Below are positions 9,303-20,192 of a DNA stretch of 44,176 bases, in pieces. A program made the position numbers and the translations under genes. Each line of letters begins with the position of its first letter. Position 1 is the first letter of the stretch. The DNA is from Sideroxydans sp. GTDB taxonomy: Bacteria > Pseudomonadota > Gammaproteobacteria > Burkholderiales > Gallionellaceae. The notes beneath the pieces are model-generated. The model was given only the letters and a program-made list of their open reading frames with translations, made no database searches and was not told the DNA's origin. The DNA lies in NCBI GenBank assembly GCA_028687425.1, contig JAQUAD010000019.1:1-44176 (forward strand), read 5' to 3'.

Positions 9303-10019
9303 CTAACTCGCGCGCGGGGCGATGCCGTGTATCCAGTGGAGGTAAAGTTGTTCGGCCACCTTGTTCAGGCGCGGCAGCTTGTCGTGCATCTGCGCCTGCA
9401 TGGTCGCGGCGCTTTGCACGCCGGGACTGGCACTGTTGGCGGCAAGATCTGCAGCGCCGGCTTCGCACCAGTCTTCGATCATGTGCTCAGTCATTTCGAC
9501 GTGGCATTGCATGCCCAGATGTTTGCCAATGGCAAAGGCTTGATTCTCGCAATGCGTGCTGGAAAGGAGATGGACAGCGTCCGGCGGGAGAGAGAAGGTC
9601 TCACCATGCCAGTGGAAAGAGTCGAATTTTTTGACGTCGCCGAACCACTGCCGCGCAGTTTCGTTGTCGGACACGGTGACTTCGCCCCAGCCCAGTTCCT
9701 TGACAGGATTCTTGCTAACCACGCCACCCAGCGCCTTGGACATGAGCTGACCGCCAAGACAGTGACCCAGCACGGGAATGTCTTTTGCCATTGCAGCGCG
9801 GATCAGTTCCAGTGTCTTTGGAATCCACGGCAGATCGTCGTTCACGCTCATAACGCCCCCCATGAACACCAGCCCGCTGAATTCTTCGGCATTGCCCGGT
9901 ACGTCTTCGCCCTTGTCGATGTGGAACATCTGCCAGGGGATGGCGTGTTGCGTCAGGAACAGCGCGATATGCCCCGGCCCCTCATTTGTGGAATGACGGA
10001 AGACAGCGACCGGCTTCAA
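9303..10019 (-). CDS. Class I glutamine amidotransferase-like protein
   Basis: A 238-residue protein of the type 1 glutamine amidotransferase (GMP synthase N-terminal-like) family. The nucleophile elbow GHCLGGQ carries the catalytic Cys, FHWHGETF is the conserved mid-domain segment, and CHVEMTE carries the likely His and Glu of the triad. Such stand-alone GATase proteins often have no assigned substrate and the context does not reveal one. The start appears to be a TTG at 10019, two bases after the folE2 stop, because the reading frame has no earlier start outside folE2 and the family N-terminus (KPVAVFRHS) begins right there. Confidence 0.88.
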   Translation of the reverse strand: MKPVAVFRHSTNEGPGHIALFLTQHAIPWQMFHIDKGEDVPGNAEEFSGLVFMGGVMSVNDDLPWIPKTLELIRAAMAKDIPVLGHCLGGQLMSKALGGVVSKNPVKELGWGEVTVSDNETARQWFGDVKKFDSFHWHGETFSLPPDAVHLLSSTHCENQAFAIGKHLGMQCHVEMTEHMIEDWCEAGAADLAANSASPGVQSAATMQAQMHDKLPRLNKVAEQLYLHWIHGIAPRAS

Positions 10020-10021
10020 GA

Positions 10022-10819
10022 TCAGCCCTGCGTCTTGTCGCGCTCGATCAGCGCATAGGCGGAGTGATTATGTATGGACTCGAAGTTCTCCGATTCCACA
10101 ATGTAGGCTTCGATACGGTCATCGGCATTCAGTGCCGCCGCCACGTCGCGCACCATGTCTTCCACGAACTTGGGATTGTCGTAAGCGCGTTCGGTGACGA
10201 ACTTCTCGTCCGGGCGCTTGAGCAGGCCGTACAGCTCGCTCGACGCCTGTTCTTCGGCGATGCGCACCACATCCTCGATCCACACCGCGCCTTTGGTACG
10301 CACTGTGAGCGTGACGTGCGAACGCTGGTTGTGCGCACCGCGCTCGGAGATCTCCTTGGAGCACGGGCACAGACTGGTGACCGGCACCAGTACCTTCATG
10401 GTGAAACGGTATTCGCCTTCGATAATCTCGCCGATGAAGGTCACGTCGTAATCGAGCAGGCTCTGCACGCCGGAAACCGGCGCGGTCTTGTTCACGAAAT
10501 ATGGGAAGTTCATTTCGATGTAGCCGGACTTGGCCTCCAGCTTTTCCACCATCTCGCGCAGGATGCTCTCGAACGATGCCACCGATATCTCGCGGCCGTG
10601 CTGATTCAATATCTGCACGAAGCGCGACATGTGCGTGCCCTTGAAGTTATGCGGCAGGCGCACATACATATTGAATGTGGCGATGGTGTGCTGTACGCCT
10701 TCGCTCTTGTCGCTGACGACGATTGGATGGCGGATACTCTTGATACCGACTTTGTTGATGGCGAGTTGGCGGGTATCCGCGCTGCTCTGCACGTCTGGAA
10801 TGGGCGCGGGTGCGTTCAT
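10022..10819 (-). CDS. folE2: GTP cyclohydrolase FolE2 (type IB)
   Basis: A 265-residue FolE2, which converts GTP to 7,8-dihydroneopterin triphosphate, the first step for folate and queuosine-type pterins. It is recognised from [10 protein letters not shown] near the N-terminus, [14 protein letters not shown] with the conserved Cys, and [11 protein letters not shown]. FolE2 uses metals other than zinc and in several bacteria is induced by zinc limitation; I find no clear Zur operator here. The start is the ATG at 10819. A TATAAT lies 32 bases upstream, so folE2 may have its own promoter inside the larger operon. Confidence 0.97.
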   Translation of the reverse strand: MNAPAPIPDVQSSADTRQLAINKVGIKSIRHPIVVSDKSEGVQHTIATFNMYVRLPHNFKGTHMSRFVQILNQHGREISVASFESILREMVEKLEAKSGYIEMNFPYFVNKTAPVSGVQSLLDYDVTFIGEIIEGEYRFTMKVLVPVTSLCPCSKEISERGAHNQRSHVTLTVRTKGAVWIEDVVRIAEEQASSELYGLLKRPDEKFVTERAYDNPKFVEDMVRDVAAALNADDRIEAYIVESENFESIHNHSAYALIERDKTQG

Positions 10820-10851
10820 TGTCGTAACCTTTGCGTTGTGGCCGAGGGCCG

Positions 10852-10883
10852 ATTATAGACAATCTCCGACAGTTTTAGTCGGG
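10852..10883 (-). promoter_or_regulatory. Internal promoter -10 and small hairpin before folE2
   Basis: A perfect TATAAT on the minus strand (10852-10857) precedes folE2. No good -35 is visible 16-18 bases upstream. Just after dxs a short hairpin CCGAC/GTCGG (10867-10883, loop of 7) overlaps where the -35 would lie; with no U-run it is at best a weak attenuator. This suggests some separate control of folE2, with low certainty. Confidence 0.45.
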
Positions 10884-10891
10884 TTATCTTG

Positions 10892-12739
10892 TTATGCGGA
10901 AACATGCACCTTGCGCACGCTGCTTTCGATACCGGCGGCATCCAGCCCGCAATCGGCCAGCAGCAGGGCATGTTCCCCTTGTTCTATAAAGCGGTCGGGC
11001 AAGCCCAGATGCAGCATGTCCACCTGCACGCCGTGCTGCGCGAGGCACTCGGCCACCGCGCTGCCTGCGCCGCCCTGCACCGTGTTCTCTTCCACCGTGA
11101 CCAGCAACTCATGCTCGCGCGCCAGCTTCAGCACCAGCGCCTCGTCCAGCGGCTTGACGAAACGCATGTTGGCGACGGTGGCATTCAGTGTTTCCGCGGC
11201 TTCCAGCGCGGGCGTCAGCATGGTGCCGAAAGACAGGATGGCGACGCCGATACCGTTGCGGCGGATCTCGCCCTTGCCGACTTCGAGCGTTTTCAGCTCC
11301 TTGTCGACCAGTATCCCCGGCCCGGTACCACGCGGGTAACGCACGGCGGTCGGCGTATCCATGCGATACGCCGTAGTCAGCATGCGGCGACACTCGTTCT
11401 CGTCGGCAGGCGCCATCACCGTCATGTTGGGGATGCTGCGCAGGAAGGAGAGATCGAAACTGCCCGCATGCGTCGCGCCGTCTGCGCCGACCAGACCGCC
11501 GCGGTCGATGGCCAGCATCACCGGCAGGTTCTGGATGGCGATGTCGTGGATGAGCTGATCGTATGCGCGTTGCAGGAAGGTGGAATAGATCGCCACCACC
11601 GGCTTGCTGCCCTCGCAGGCCATGCCCGCCGCGAAGGTGAGCGCATGCTGTTCGGCGATGCCCACATCGAAATAACGATCCGGGAATCTTTCCGAGAACT
11701 CGGTCATGCCGGAGCCTTCGCACATCGCAGGCGTGATGCCGACCAGCTTGTCGTCCGCCGCCGCCATGTCGCACAGCCATTCGCCGAAGACCTGGGTGAA
11801 AGTGCGGTGCGGTGCGGGCTTGGGAATGATGCCGCTGGTGCGGTCGAATTTCGAGACGCCGTGATAGAGCAGGCAATCCTCTTCCGCCAGCGCGTAGCCC
11901 TTGCCCTTCTGCGTGACGATGTGCAGGAACTGCGGACCTTCCAGCTTGCGGATGTTGTTCAGCGTATCCATCAGCACGTTGATGTCGTGACCATCGATGG
12001 GGCCGATGTAGTTGAAACCGAATTCCTCGAACATCGTGCCGGGAATGACCATGCCCTTGATGTGTTCCTCGGTGCGCTTGGCGAACTCCAGCACCGGCGG
12101 CATGCCTTTGAGCATCTTCTCGCTGCCGCGACGCATCGCAGCATAGAAACGACCGGACATCAGCTTGGCAAGATAGTTGTTGAGCGCGCCGACCGGACGC
12201 GAGATCGACATGTCATTGTCGTTGAGGATCACCAGCAGGTTCGCATCCATTGCGCCTGCGTTGTTCAGCGCCTCGAAGGCCATGCCGCCAGTCATCGCTC
12301 CGTCGCCGATGATGGCGACTGCGCGCTCGTCGGAGCCGCGCAGTTTCGCCGCCGCCGCCATGCCCAGTGCTGCCGAGATGGAGGTGCTGGAATGGCCGGT
12401 GCCGAAGGTGTCGTAGGGACTCTCGTCGCGCTTGGGGAAACCAGCGATGCCGCCGTGCATGCGCAGCCTGCTCATCGCTTCGCGGCGGCCCGTAAGGATC
12501 TTGTGCGCGTAGGTCTGGTGACCGACATCCCACACCAGTTTGTCCTGTGGTGTGTTGTAAACGGCATGTAGCGCGATGGTCAGCTCCACGGTGCCCAGAT
12601 TGGAGGAGAGATGTCCGCCGGTCTTGCTCACCGATTCGATGAGGAACTCGCGCAGTTCATCCGCCAGTTGCGGCAATTGATCGCGCGACAGTTTACGCAG
12701 GTCTTCAGGACTTTCTATGGTATCGAGCAAGGGAGTCAT
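10892..12739 (-). CDS. dxs: 1-deoxy-D-xylulose-5-phosphate synthase
   Basis: A 615-residue DXS, the thiamine-diphosphate enzyme that condenses pyruvate and glyceraldehyde 3-phosphate at the entry of the MEP isoprenoid pathway. Seen: [12 protein letters not shown], the catalytic-site [17 protein letters not shown], the diphosphate-Mg motif [20 protein letters not shown], the transketolase-type [20 protein letters not shown], and [16 protein letters not shown]. Length matches the family. The ATG at 12739 overlaps the ispA stop as TGATG; the open frame extends further upstream but only as a shadow of ispA. Adjacent ispA and xseB form the common xseB-ispA-dxs operon. Confidence 0.98.
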   Translation of the reverse strand: MTPLLDTIESPEDLRKLSRDQLPQLADELREFLIESVSKTGGHLSSNLGTVELTIALHAVYNTPQDKLVWDVGHQTYAHKILTGRREAMSRLRMHGGIAGFPKRDESPYDTFGTGHSSTSISAALGMAAAAKLRGSDERAVAIIGDGAMTGGMAFEALNNAGAMDANLLVILNDNDMSISRPVGALNNYLAKLMSGRFYAAMRRGSEKMLKGMPPVLEFAKRTEEHIKGMVIPGTMFEEFGFNYIGPIDGHDINVLMDTLNNIRKLEGPQFLHIVTQKGKGYALAEEDCLLYHGVSKFDRTSGIIPKPAPHRTFTQVFGEWLCDMAAADDKLVGITPAMCEGSGMTEFSERFPDRYFDVGIAEQHALTFAAGMACEGSKPVVAIYSTFLQRAYDQLIHDIAIQNLPVMLAIDRGGLVGADGATHAGSFDLSFLRSIPNMTVMAPADENECRRMLTTAYRMDTPTAVRYPRGTGPGILVDKELKTLEVGKGEIRRNGIGVAILSFGTMLTPALEAAETLNATVANMRFVKPLDEALVLKLAREHELLVTVEENTVQGGAGSAVAECLAQHGVQVDMLHLGLPDRFIEQGEHALLLADCGLDAAGIESSVRKVHVSA

Positions 12740-13632
12740 CAGAACTTTCTCAATACAATGAAATCGGCCAGCTCGCGCAGTCTTTGCGCGTCCTCGCCGA
12801 ATTCGCCCAGAGTCTCCAGCGCCTCTTGATGCAGGCGTTGCGCCATCTCTTTGGCGCCCGCCAGCCCAAGCAGGCTGACGTAGGTAGGCTTGTCGTTGTC
12901 GGCATCCTTGCCTGCGGTCTTGCCCAGCGTCGCGGTATCCGCCTCGCAATCGAGCACATCGTCCACCACCTGGAAGGCGAGACCGATCAGCTTGCCGAAA
13001 TGGTCCAGCCGTTCGAGTTGTGCATCGCTCAACTGGTTGCCGCAATAGGCACCGAGCAGGATGGCGGCGCGGATCAAGGCGCCGGTCTTGTGGATGTGCA
13101 TCTGCTCCAGTTCAGGCAGCGACAGTTGCTTGCCCACGCTGTCCAGATCGATGGCCTGCCCGCCCGCCATGCCGCGCGAACCGGAGGCAACCGCCAGCAG
13201 CTTCACCATCTGCAATTGCTTGCTCGCATCGTCGTTCAGGCGTTGCTCGGACAGCAACTGGAAGGCCAGACTCTGCAAGGCGTCGCCGACCAGCAGTGCG
13301 GTGGCTTCGTCGTATTCGACATGACAGGTCGGCTTGCCGCGACGCAGCACATCGTCGTCCATGCAGGGCATGTCGTCGTGCACCAGTGAATAGGCGTGGA
13401 TGAGTTCGACTGCGGCAGCCGCGATCTCCACTCTTTCAATATCTGCGCCAGCCAGTTCGCCAGCCGCATAAGCCAGCAGCGGACGCACGCGCTTGCCGCC
13501 TTCCAGCACGCTGTAGCGCATCGCATCATGCAGGCGCTGCGGCGCTACTTCTGCCTGCGGCAGCAGGCGCTTCAATACTTCTTCAAATAGGGATTGATGG
13601 GTGGACACCCATGCAGTGAAATCGGCCGCCAT
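12739..13632 (-). CDS. ispA: (2E,6E)-farnesyl diphosphate synthase
   Basis: A 297-residue short-chain trans-prenyl diphosphate synthase that adds isopentenyl diphosphate to make farnesyl diphosphate. The first Asp-rich motif DDMPCMDDD and the second, VVDDVLD, bind the magnesium-diphosphate groups. KRVRPLL and the lysine in EGGKRVRP are further conserved parts. The bacterial FPPS-type DDxxxxD first motif, with two residues inserted, is present. The ATG at 13632 overlaps the xseB stop as TGATG. It supplies lipid carriers and quinone side chains together with dxs. Confidence 0.97.
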   Translation of the reverse strand: MAADFTAWVSTHQSLFEEVLKRLLPQAEVAPQRLHDAMRYSVLEGGKRVRPLLAYAAGELAGADIERVEIAAAAVELIHAYSLVHDDMPCMDDDVLRRGKPTCHVEYDEATALLVGDALQSLAFQLLSEQRLNDDASKQLQMVKLLAVASGSRGMAGGQAIDLDSVGKQLSLPELEQMHIHKTGALIRAAILLGAYCGNQLSDAQLERLDHFGKLIGLAFQVVDDVLDCEADTATLGKTAGKDADNDKPTYVSLLGLAGAKEMAQRLHQEALETLGEFGEDAQRLRELADFIVLRKF

Positions 13633-13865
13633 CAGTTCGCGTCACCCGCGTTGAAATCCTTCAGCACGCCCTCTTCCAGTACGCGCACCTGTTGCTGCGC
13701 CTCTTCCAGTCGTGTACGGCAATATGACATCAGTTCCGCGCCGCGCTTGTAGGCGGCCAGTGAATCCTCAAGAGACAGCTTGCCTGATTCCATCTCTGCC
13801 ACGAGTTGCTCCAGATCGGCCATCGCCGTCTCGAAACTCGGCTTCTTTTCAGACTTGGTTGCCAT
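13632..13865 (-). CDS. xseB: Exodeoxyribonuclease VII small subunit
   Basis: A 77-residue helical protein, MATKSEKKPSFETAMADLE onward, with the conserved LEQLVxxMESGxLSLEDSLxxYxRG pattern of XseB, the small subunit that joins XseA in exonuclease VII. Two adjacent ATGs occur (13868 and 13865); AGGA lies 6 bases from the second, which I chose. First gene of the xseB-ispA-dxs run, behind its own promoter. xseA is not in the window, as is common. Confidence 0.95.
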   Translation of the reverse strand: MATKSEKKPSFETAMADLEQLVAEMESGKLSLEDSLAAYKRGAELMSYCRTRLEEAQQQVRVLEEGVLKDFNAGDAN

Positions 13866-13902
13866 CATTGTTCCTGTATGCATTGTTTCGCGTAGGGGCG
13901 GC

Positions 13903-13932
13903 ATTTTACCCAAGCCTATACAGCGCGGCCAA
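13903..13932 (-). promoter_or_regulatory. Putative promoter of xseB-ispA-dxs operon
   Basis: On the minus strand TTGGCC (13927-13932) and TAAAAT (13903-13908) are 18 bases apart. The -10 is preceded by GGG, as at several other promoters in this window. A run of eight C (plus strand, 13942-13949) lies just upstream. Confidence 0.6.
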
Positions 13933-14053
13933 TTTTTGTTGCCCCCCCCTTGTTTTTCTAGGACAATCCCCGACCCCGTAAACATCCGGGAATCAATTAG
14001 TACATGCCTTGAGCGCATTGTCCGATTCCCCGTATTCACAGAGGAATGTGGGT

Positions 14054-15160
14054 ATGTCCGAAATAGCAAAGCTGCAGCAATTCAATCCCGTGTCCGCGCA
14101 ACCTCCGTTGAGCTGGTATTTCGATCCGAAGATACTCGAGATCGAGCAACGCGTATTACTTGATACAGGCCCGCAATATGTAGGCCACGAACTGATGGTG
14201 CCCAATCTGGGCGACTATCATGTGATCGAATGGATGGACAAAGCCAAAATGCTGGTGCGCAACGAAAACGGCGTCGAGCTGCTTTCCAATATCTGCCGCC
14301 ACCGTCAGGCCACCATGCTGGAAGGGCGCGGCTCAGCGAAGAACATCGTCTGCCCGCTGCATCGCTGGACATATGAGAACACCGGTGAACTGATAGGCGC
14401 GCCGCACTTCCCCAACAATCCCTGCCTGCATCTGAACAAGACGCCATTGCAGAACTGGAACGGCCTGCTGTTCGCGGGCAAGCGTGATGTCGCAAAAGAC
14501 CTTGCCAACATGCCCGCCTTCAAGGAAATCGACTTTTCCGGCTACATGCTGGATCGCGTCGAGATCGACGAATACAACTTCAACTGGAAGACCTTCATCG
14601 AGGTGTACCAGGAGGACTATCACGTCGTGCCGTTCCATCCCGGCCTCGGCCAGTTCGTCGACTGCGACGATCTGCAGTGGACCTTCGGCGAGCATTTCAG
14701 CGTGCAGACCGTGGGCATCAACCACGCACTGAAGAAGTCCGGCAGCCCGACCTATGCCAAATGGGCACAGCAGGTGCTGCGCTACAACAACGGAGAATTG
14801 CCGAAGTACGGTGCGATCTGGCTGACCTACTATCCCAACATCACTGTCGAGTGGTATCCGAACACGCTAGTAGTCAGTACGGTCGTGCCGCGCGGCACGG
14901 ACGCGTGCACCAACATCGTGGAGTTCTACTATCCGGAAGATATCGTGCTGTTCGAGCGCGATTACGTCGAGGCCGAGAAGCAGGCCTATCGCGAGACTGC
15001 CGTGGAAGATGACTTCATCTGCCTGCGCATGCACCAGGGCCGCCGCGCCCTGTACAAACAGGGCATCGAAGAACAAGGCCCCTACCAGTCGCCGACTGAA
15101 GACGGCATGCTGCACTACCACGAGTTCCTGCGTCGTCATCTCGAGCCGCACCTGAAATAA
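14054..15160 (+). CDS. Rieske-type ring-hydroxylating oxygenase alpha subunit
   Basis: A 368-residue non-heme iron oxygenase. The Rieske [2Fe-2S] ligands are C81 and H83 in CRHRQ and C100 and H103 in CPLHRWTY. The catalytic mononuclear iron site lies in FIEVYQEDYHVVPFHPG with two His, and a later Asp is expected as third ligand. Such subunits hydroxylate or demethylate aromatic or quaternary-amine substrates using electrons from a reductase. No reductase, beta subunit or aromatic pathway gene is adjacent, so the substrate is unknown. The start is the ATG at 14054 with GAGG upstream; a TTG start 45 bases earlier would add residues with no family support. Confidence 0.93.
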   Translation: MSEIAKLQQFNPVSAQPPLSWYFDPKILEIEQRVLLDTGPQYVGHELMVPNLGDYHVIEWMDKAKMLVRNENGVELLSNICRHRQATMLEGRGSAKNIVCPLHRWTYENTGELIGAPHFPNNPCLHLNKTPLQNWNGLLFAGKRDVAKDLANMPAFKEIDFSGYMLDRVEIDEYNFNWKTFIEVYQEDYHVVPFHPGLGQFVDCDDLQWTFGEHFSVQTVGINHALKKSGSPTYAKWAQQVLRYNNGELPKYGAIWLTYYPNITVEWYPNTLVVSTVVPRGTDACTNIVEFYYPEDIVLFERDYVEAEKQAYRETAVEDDFICLRMHQGRRALYKQGIEEQGPYQSPTEDGMLHYHEFLRRHLEPHLK

Positions 15161-15164
15161 CGAC

Positions 15165-16016
15165 GTGGGCTCATTATGGATGCTGGCAGCGGCGCTGCTG
15201 TTCGCCTGCATGGGCGCCCTGGTCAAACTGGGAGCGCCCCACTTCTCCAGTGGTGAGCTGGTTTTCTACCGGTCTTTCTTTGGCCTGCTGGTGGTATATG
15301 CGATGGTGCGCCGCTCGCGCATCAGACTCTCAACTTTCCATTGGCGCCCCCATCTGTGGCGCGGCCTGTCCGGCACGGTGGCCATGTTGCTGTTCTTCCA
15401 CTGCATCACCACGCTGCCTCTGGCTACGGCCATCACCCTGAACTACACCTCATCGCTGTTCCTGTCGCTGCTGACGGTGCTGGTCCTGAAAGAGAAGTTC
15501 CACCTGCCGATGAGCATGTCGCTGACGCTCGGATTCTCAGGCGTGGTCGTGTTGCTGCAGCCCACACTGGCACATGAGCAATTCGCGGATGGCCTGCTGG
15601 GCTTGGCCTCCGGTTTCCTCGCCGGTGTGGCACTCATGAATGTGCGCCACCTCGGCGTGCTGGGCGAACCCGGGATGCGCGTGGTGTTCTATTTCAATCT
15701 GATCGCGACACTGGCCAGTGCGATCTGGATACTCGGCGAACCACTGCACCCGGTTTCACTGCCGGACCTGCCACTGCTGATCGCCATCGGCGCTTCCGCC
15801 ACCTTCGCCCAACTGTTCATGACGCGCGCCTACCGCACCGGACATACTCTGGTGGTAGGCAGTCTGGCCTATGCCACGATCGTATTTTCCGCCCTGTTCG
15901 GCCTGCTTTTCTGGCACGAGCATCTGAGCGTCGAAGCATGGCTAGGCATGGCACTCATCATCACTAGCGGTGTGTTAAGCTTGAAACTGTCTCCCAAGAT
16001 CCAGGAAAAAACATGA
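15165..16016 (+). CDS. EamA/DMT-family inner-membrane transporter
   Basis: A 283-residue protein with about ten hydrophobic segments in two repeated halves, as in the drug/metabolite transporter (EamA, RhaT-like) superfamily. Recognisable family stretches are [20 protein letters not shown], the loop containing [19 protein letters not shown], and [19 protein letters not shown] in the second half. Transported compound unknown. The start is a GTG at 15165, four bases after the Rieske gene, so the two are likely one transcript. Its end overlaps the next gene as ATGA. Confidence 0.93.
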   Translation: MGSLWMLAAALLFACMGALVKLGAPHFSSGELVFYRSFFGLLVVYAMVRRSRIRLSTFHWRPHLWRGLSGTVAMLLFFHCITTLPLATAITLNYTSSLFLSLLTVLVLKEKFHLPMSMSLTLGFSGVVVLLQPTLAHEQFADGLLGLASGFLAGVALMNVRHLGVLGEPGMRVVFYFNLIATLASAIWILGEPLHPVSLPDLPLLIAIGASATFAQLFMTRAYRTGHTLVVGSLAYATIVFSALFGLLFWHEHLSVEAWLGMALIITSGVLSLKLSPKIQEKT

Positions 16017-16360
16017 TCACCATCACCGACAGCACCAATCTGGTCAACATCGCCGTCATGGGCGAATTCACGCTGGCCGACTTCAAGCAGTTCGAACAAC
16101 ACGCACTTTACAAACTCAAAAGCGGCAACGGCTTCAACCTGATCTTCGATCTGCGCGGCATGCTGTCCTACACCACGGATGTAGCCTGGGAAGAGATCAA
16201 ATTCTTCAGCCGCGAGCACAACCATGATTTCAACAGGATCGCCGTCGTCACCGATGACCAGTGGCTGGCCTGGCAAGCCTGGCTCTCGCGCTTGTTCGTG
16301 GATGCCGATATCCGCGCTTTCGACAATTACAACGAGGCAGAAAGCTGGACCGCCGCCTGA
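16013..16360 (+). CDS. SpoIIAA/STAS-like small protein
   Basis: A 115-residue soluble protein resembling the SpoIIAA-like family, a STAS/SEC14-type alpha-beta fold. It has alternating strands (VNIAVMGEFT, FNLIFDLRGML, RIAVVTDD) and helices, and a C-terminal NEAESW typical of the family. No catalytic motif is visible. The start overlaps the transporter stop (ATGA), so it belongs to the same transcript, which ends at the terminator 20 bases downstream. Role unknown; these proteins are often near transporters. Confidence 0.8.
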   Translation: MITITDSTNLVNIAVMGEFTLADFKQFEQHALYKLKSGNGFNLIFDLRGMLSYTTDVAWEEIKFFSREHNHDFNRIAVVTDDQWLAWQAWLSRLFVDADIRAFDNYNEAESWTAA

Positions 16361-16379
16361 TGGCGACACAACATAAACA

Positions 16380-16410
16380 AAAAAGCCCGCAGCGATGCGG
16401 GCTTTTTTGT
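16380..16410. terminator. Bidirectional intrinsic terminator
   Basis: A strong hairpin, AAAAAGCCCGC then AGCGAT then GCGGGCTTTTTT, is flanked by A-run and T-run. It can end both the plus-strand Rieske-transporter-STAS transcript and the minus-strand rpmB-rpmG transcript, which converge here. Confidence 0.93.
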
Positions 16411-16426
16411 TGGGACCGGCGCCGAA

Positions 16427-16597
16427 TTACTTCAGCTTGGTTTCCTTGTATGCAACGTGCTTGCGTGCCACCGGATCGAATTTCATGAATTCGAGCTTTT
16501 CCGGAGTGGTGCGCTTGTTCTTGCTGGTGGTGTAGAAATGCCCTGTACCAGCAGAGGATTCCAGTTTGATCTTCTCGCGTCCGCCTTTAGCAGCCAT
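16427..16597 (-). CDS. rpmG: 50S ribosomal protein L33
   Basis: A 56-residue basic protein beginning [20 protein letters not shown] and containing FYTTSKNKR and [10 protein letters not shown], diagnostic of bacterial L33. The zinc-binding Cys pairs of the C+ type are absent, so this is the zinc-free C- form. GGAG lies 8-9 bases before the ATG at 16597. It follows rpmB by 12 bases, the usual rpmB-rpmG pair. Confidence 0.97.
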   Translation of the reverse strand: MAAKGGREKIKLESSAGTGHFYTTSKNKRTTPEKLEFMKFDPVARKHVAYKETKLK

Positions 16598-16609
16598 GGT
16601 GTTTCTCCT

Positions 16610-16846
16610 TTATACCTTCTCGCCGCGCGCACGCATCTCGAACAGGACGGCTTCGATGCCGTTCTTGTCGATGGTGCGCAATGCAGCATTAGTCAGGCGC
16701 AAAGACACCCAACGGTTTTCTGATTCAACCCACAAACGACGGCGTTGCAGATTCGGCAAGAAACGACGCTTTGTTTTGTTGTTGGCGTGGGAAACATTGT
16801 TGCCCACCATTGGGGCTTTTCCCGTTACTTGACATACGCGTGCCAT
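16610..16846 (-). CDS. rpmB: 50S ribosomal protein L28
   Basis: A 78-residue basic protein opening [20 protein letters not shown], followed by [18 protein letters not shown], the hallmark of L28. Length is normal. First gene of rpmB-rpmG with a clear promoter 40-60 bases upstream. Confidence 0.98.
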   Translation of the reverse strand: MARVCQVTGKAPMVGNNVSHANNKTKRRFLPNLQRRRLWVESENRWVSLRLTNAALRTIDKNGIEAVLFEMRARGEKV

Positions 16847-16882
16847 GACTAACTCCAGACCAATTGCAAAAATGAGGCGCGG

Positions 16883-16911
16883 ATTCTACCCAAACCGGAC
16901 AGAACACACAA
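16883..16911 (-). promoter_or_regulatory. Promoter of rpmB-rpmG
   Basis: On the minus strand TTGTGT (16906-16911), 17 bases, then TAGAAT (16883-16888), preceded by GGG and followed by a GC-rich CCGCGCC discriminator. This fits a growth-rate-controlled ribosomal protein promoter. It sits between the hisD stop and rpmB. Confidence 0.78.
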
Positions 16912-16921
16912 CCGAAAGTTT

Positions 16922-18220
16922 TTATCCGTTTTTTCTGTACAGGGCGGACTGGGCATGTGCATGCAAACCCTCGCCAAATGCGAGCGTGGACGCAATGGCA
17001 CCCAGTTCTTGCGCGCCGGCAGCCGAAACCTGAATCAGACTGCTGCGCTTCTGGAAGTCATAAACCCCCAGCGGCGAGGAAAAGCGCGCCGTGCCGGAAG
17101 TCGGCAGCACGTGATTCGGCCCGGCGCAATAGTCGCCCAGCGATTCCGAGGTGTAGCGCCCCATGAATATGGCGCCGGCATGCTTGAGCTTGGGCAGCCA
17201 TGCTTGCGGATCGGCCACCGACAACTCCAGGTGTTCCGGCGCAATACGGTTGGAAATGGCACAAGCTTCGTCCATATCTGCGACATGGATCAGCGCACCG
17301 CGATTCTCCAGCGCGGTCTTGATGATGTCCTTGCGCGGCATCTGCTCCAGCAACTTGTCGGCGCTGGCCGCCACGGCTTCGATGAAAGCGGCATCCGGCG
17401 ACAGCAGGATGGCTTGCGCTAACTCGTCGTGCTCGGCTTGCGAGAACAGATCCATCGCCACCCAGTCCGGATTCGTCTGTCCGTCGCAGATCACCAGGAT
17501 CTCGGACGGTCCGGCGATCATGTCGATGCCGCAGGCACCGAACACACGGCGCTTGGCGGAAGCCACATAGGCATTGCCGGGACCGACGATCTTGTCCACC
17601 TTGGGAATACTGGCTGTGCCATAGGCCAGTGCCGCCACCGCCTGCGCGCCGCCGATGGTAAATACGCGATCCACGCCGCACAGATGCGCGGCAGCCAGTA
17701 CCAGCTGGTTCTTCGCACCATCCGGCGTAGGTACAACCATGATGAGCTCGGACACGCCAGCCACCTTGGCGGGCAAGGCGTTCATCAATACGGAAGACGG
17801 ATAGGCAGCCTTGCCGCCCGGTACGTACAGGCCGACGCGATCCAGCGACGTGACTTGCTGGCCCAGCAGCGTGCCGTCTTCGTCCTCATAGCTCCAGGAA
17901 GCCTGCAACTGTTTCTGGTGATAGGAAGTGACGCGTTGCGCCGCCTGCTCCAGTGCACTCTTCTGATCGGCGGGCAAACCGTCGAATGCTGCTTTCAGTT
18001 CTGACTTGGGCAATTCCATTGCTGCCGCATCAACCAAAGGCAAACGATCGAACTTGCGCGTGTATTCCAGCACAGCTTCATCGCCGCGCTTGCGCACATC
18101 CGCCAGAATAGCGGCAACAGTCGCTTCCAGTTTTTCGTCTGCCGTTTCCTCGAAGGCCAGCAGCGTATTCAGACGCGCATTGAAATCGGCTTGTTGGGTA
18201 GAAAGTCTGGTGATCTTCAT
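16922..18220 (-). CDS. hisD: Histidinol dehydrogenase
   Basis: A 432-residue zinc enzyme that oxidises histidinol to histidine in two NAD-dependent steps. Family stretches seen: [19 protein letters not shown], the [11 protein letters not shown] region, [15 protein letters not shown], the zinc-site [10 protein letters not shown], and [10 protein letters not shown] with the catalytic Glu-His. Length is standard. The ATG at 18220 overlaps the hisG stop as ATGA. Unusually, hisC and hisB do not follow: rpmB, with its own promoter, comes next. Confidence 0.98.
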   Translation of the reverse strand: MKITRLSTQQADFNARLNTLLAFEETADEKLEATVAAILADVRKRGDEAVLEYTRKFDRLPLVDAAAMELPKSELKAAFDGLPADQKSALEQAAQRVTSYHQKQLQASWSYEDEDGTLLGQQVTSLDRVGLYVPGGKAAYPSSVLMNALPAKVAGVSELIMVVPTPDGAKNQLVLAAAHLCGVDRVFTIGGAQAVAALAYGTASIPKVDKIVGPGNAYVASAKRRVFGACGIDMIAGPSEILVICDGQTNPDWVAMDLFSQAEHDELAQAILLSPDAAFIEAVAASADKLLEQMPRKDIIKTALENRGALIHVADMDEACAISNRIAPEHLELSVADPQAWLPKLKHAGAIFMGRYTSESLGDYCAGPNHVLPTSGTARFSSPLGVYDFQKRSSLIQVSAAGAQELGAIASTLAFGEGLHAHAQSALYRKNG

Positions 18221-18852
18221 TTGATTGCTCCGGCAAAGGCATCCAGCATGGGCTGGATGGTCGCGCGCTTGAGTTTCAGCGAGGCCTGGTTCACCACCAG
18301 ACGCGAAGAGATGTGCACGATCTCTTCCACCGCGACGAGGTTGTTGGCTTTCAGGGTCGCACCGCTGCTGACCAGGTCAACGATGGCATCGGACAATCCG
18401 ACCAGCGGAGCCAGCTCCATCGAGCCGTACAGCTTGATCAGATCCACATGTACGCCCTTGGAAGCAAAGTGCTCGCGCGCGGTCTTCACATATTTTGTCG
18501 CCACACGCAGACGCGCGCCCTGCTTCACTGCAGACTCGTAATCGAAACCATTCTGCACCGCCACCATCATGCGGCACTTGGCGATGTTCAGATCGAGCGG
18601 CTGGTACAACCCTTCGCCGCCGTGTTCGTTCAGCACGTCCTTGCCCGCCACCCCCAGATCGGCCGCACCATATTGCACATAGGTCGGTACATCGGAAGCG
18701 CGCACGATGATAAGGCGCACGTCATCGCGATTGGTCGGCAGGATGAGTTTGCGTGAAGCTTCCGGATCTTCGAGCGGTTTGATGCCCGCGGCTTCGAGCA
18801 GCGGCAACGTCTCTTCGAAGATACGGCCTTTGGATAATGCGATGGTGATCAT
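18217..18852 (-). CDS. hisG: ATP phosphoribosyltransferase, short form
   Basis: A 211-residue catalytic subunit for the first committed step of histidine synthesis (ATP plus PRPP). It starts [20 protein letters not shown] and contains the PRPP-binding region [18 protein letters not shown]. It lacks the C-terminal regulatory ACT-like domain of the long form. Short-form HisG normally needs the HisZ regulatory subunit, which is not in the window. It lies 83 bases downstream of murA on the same strand. Confidence 0.98.
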   Translation of the reverse strand: MITIALSKGRIFEETLPLLEAAGIKPLEDPEASRKLILPTNRDDVRLIIVRASDVPTYVQYGAADLGVAGKDVLNEHGGEGLYQPLDLNIAKCRMMVAVQNGFDYESAVKQGARLRVATKYVKTAREHFASKGVHVDLIKLYGSMELAPLVGLSDAIVDLVSSGATLKANNLVAVEEIVHISSRLVVNQASLKLKRATIQPMLDAFAGAIK

Positions 18853-18935
18853 AACGGTGATTCCTGTTGCTTCTCGCGACGTGAGCGCCGCAGGTTAAAT
18901 TTCACTTCAGACGGCGCTGGCGCCGACAACTTGCT

Positions 18936-20192
<1,257 letters not shown>

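Noticed and set aside
10884-10897. Zur-like operator near folE2 (ATAAC-AAG-ATAAC on the minus strand)
   Set aside because: It is a short direct repeat, not the palindrome of a Zur box, and lies at the dxs stop upstream of the -10.
10889-12571. 560-codon open frame antisense to dxs
   Set aside because: It mirrors dxs in a GC-rich gene, its peptide is His/Arg/Gln-rich without domains, and dxs is unmistakable on the other strand.
14009-14053. Upstream TTG start for the Rieske gene
   Set aside because: It has no ribosome-binding site and adds residues outside the family; the ATG at 14054 has GAGG.
18896-18930. GGCGC/GCGCC palindrome between murA and hisG as terminator
   Set aside because: The loop is too small and no U-run follows; read-through from murA to hisG is more likely.
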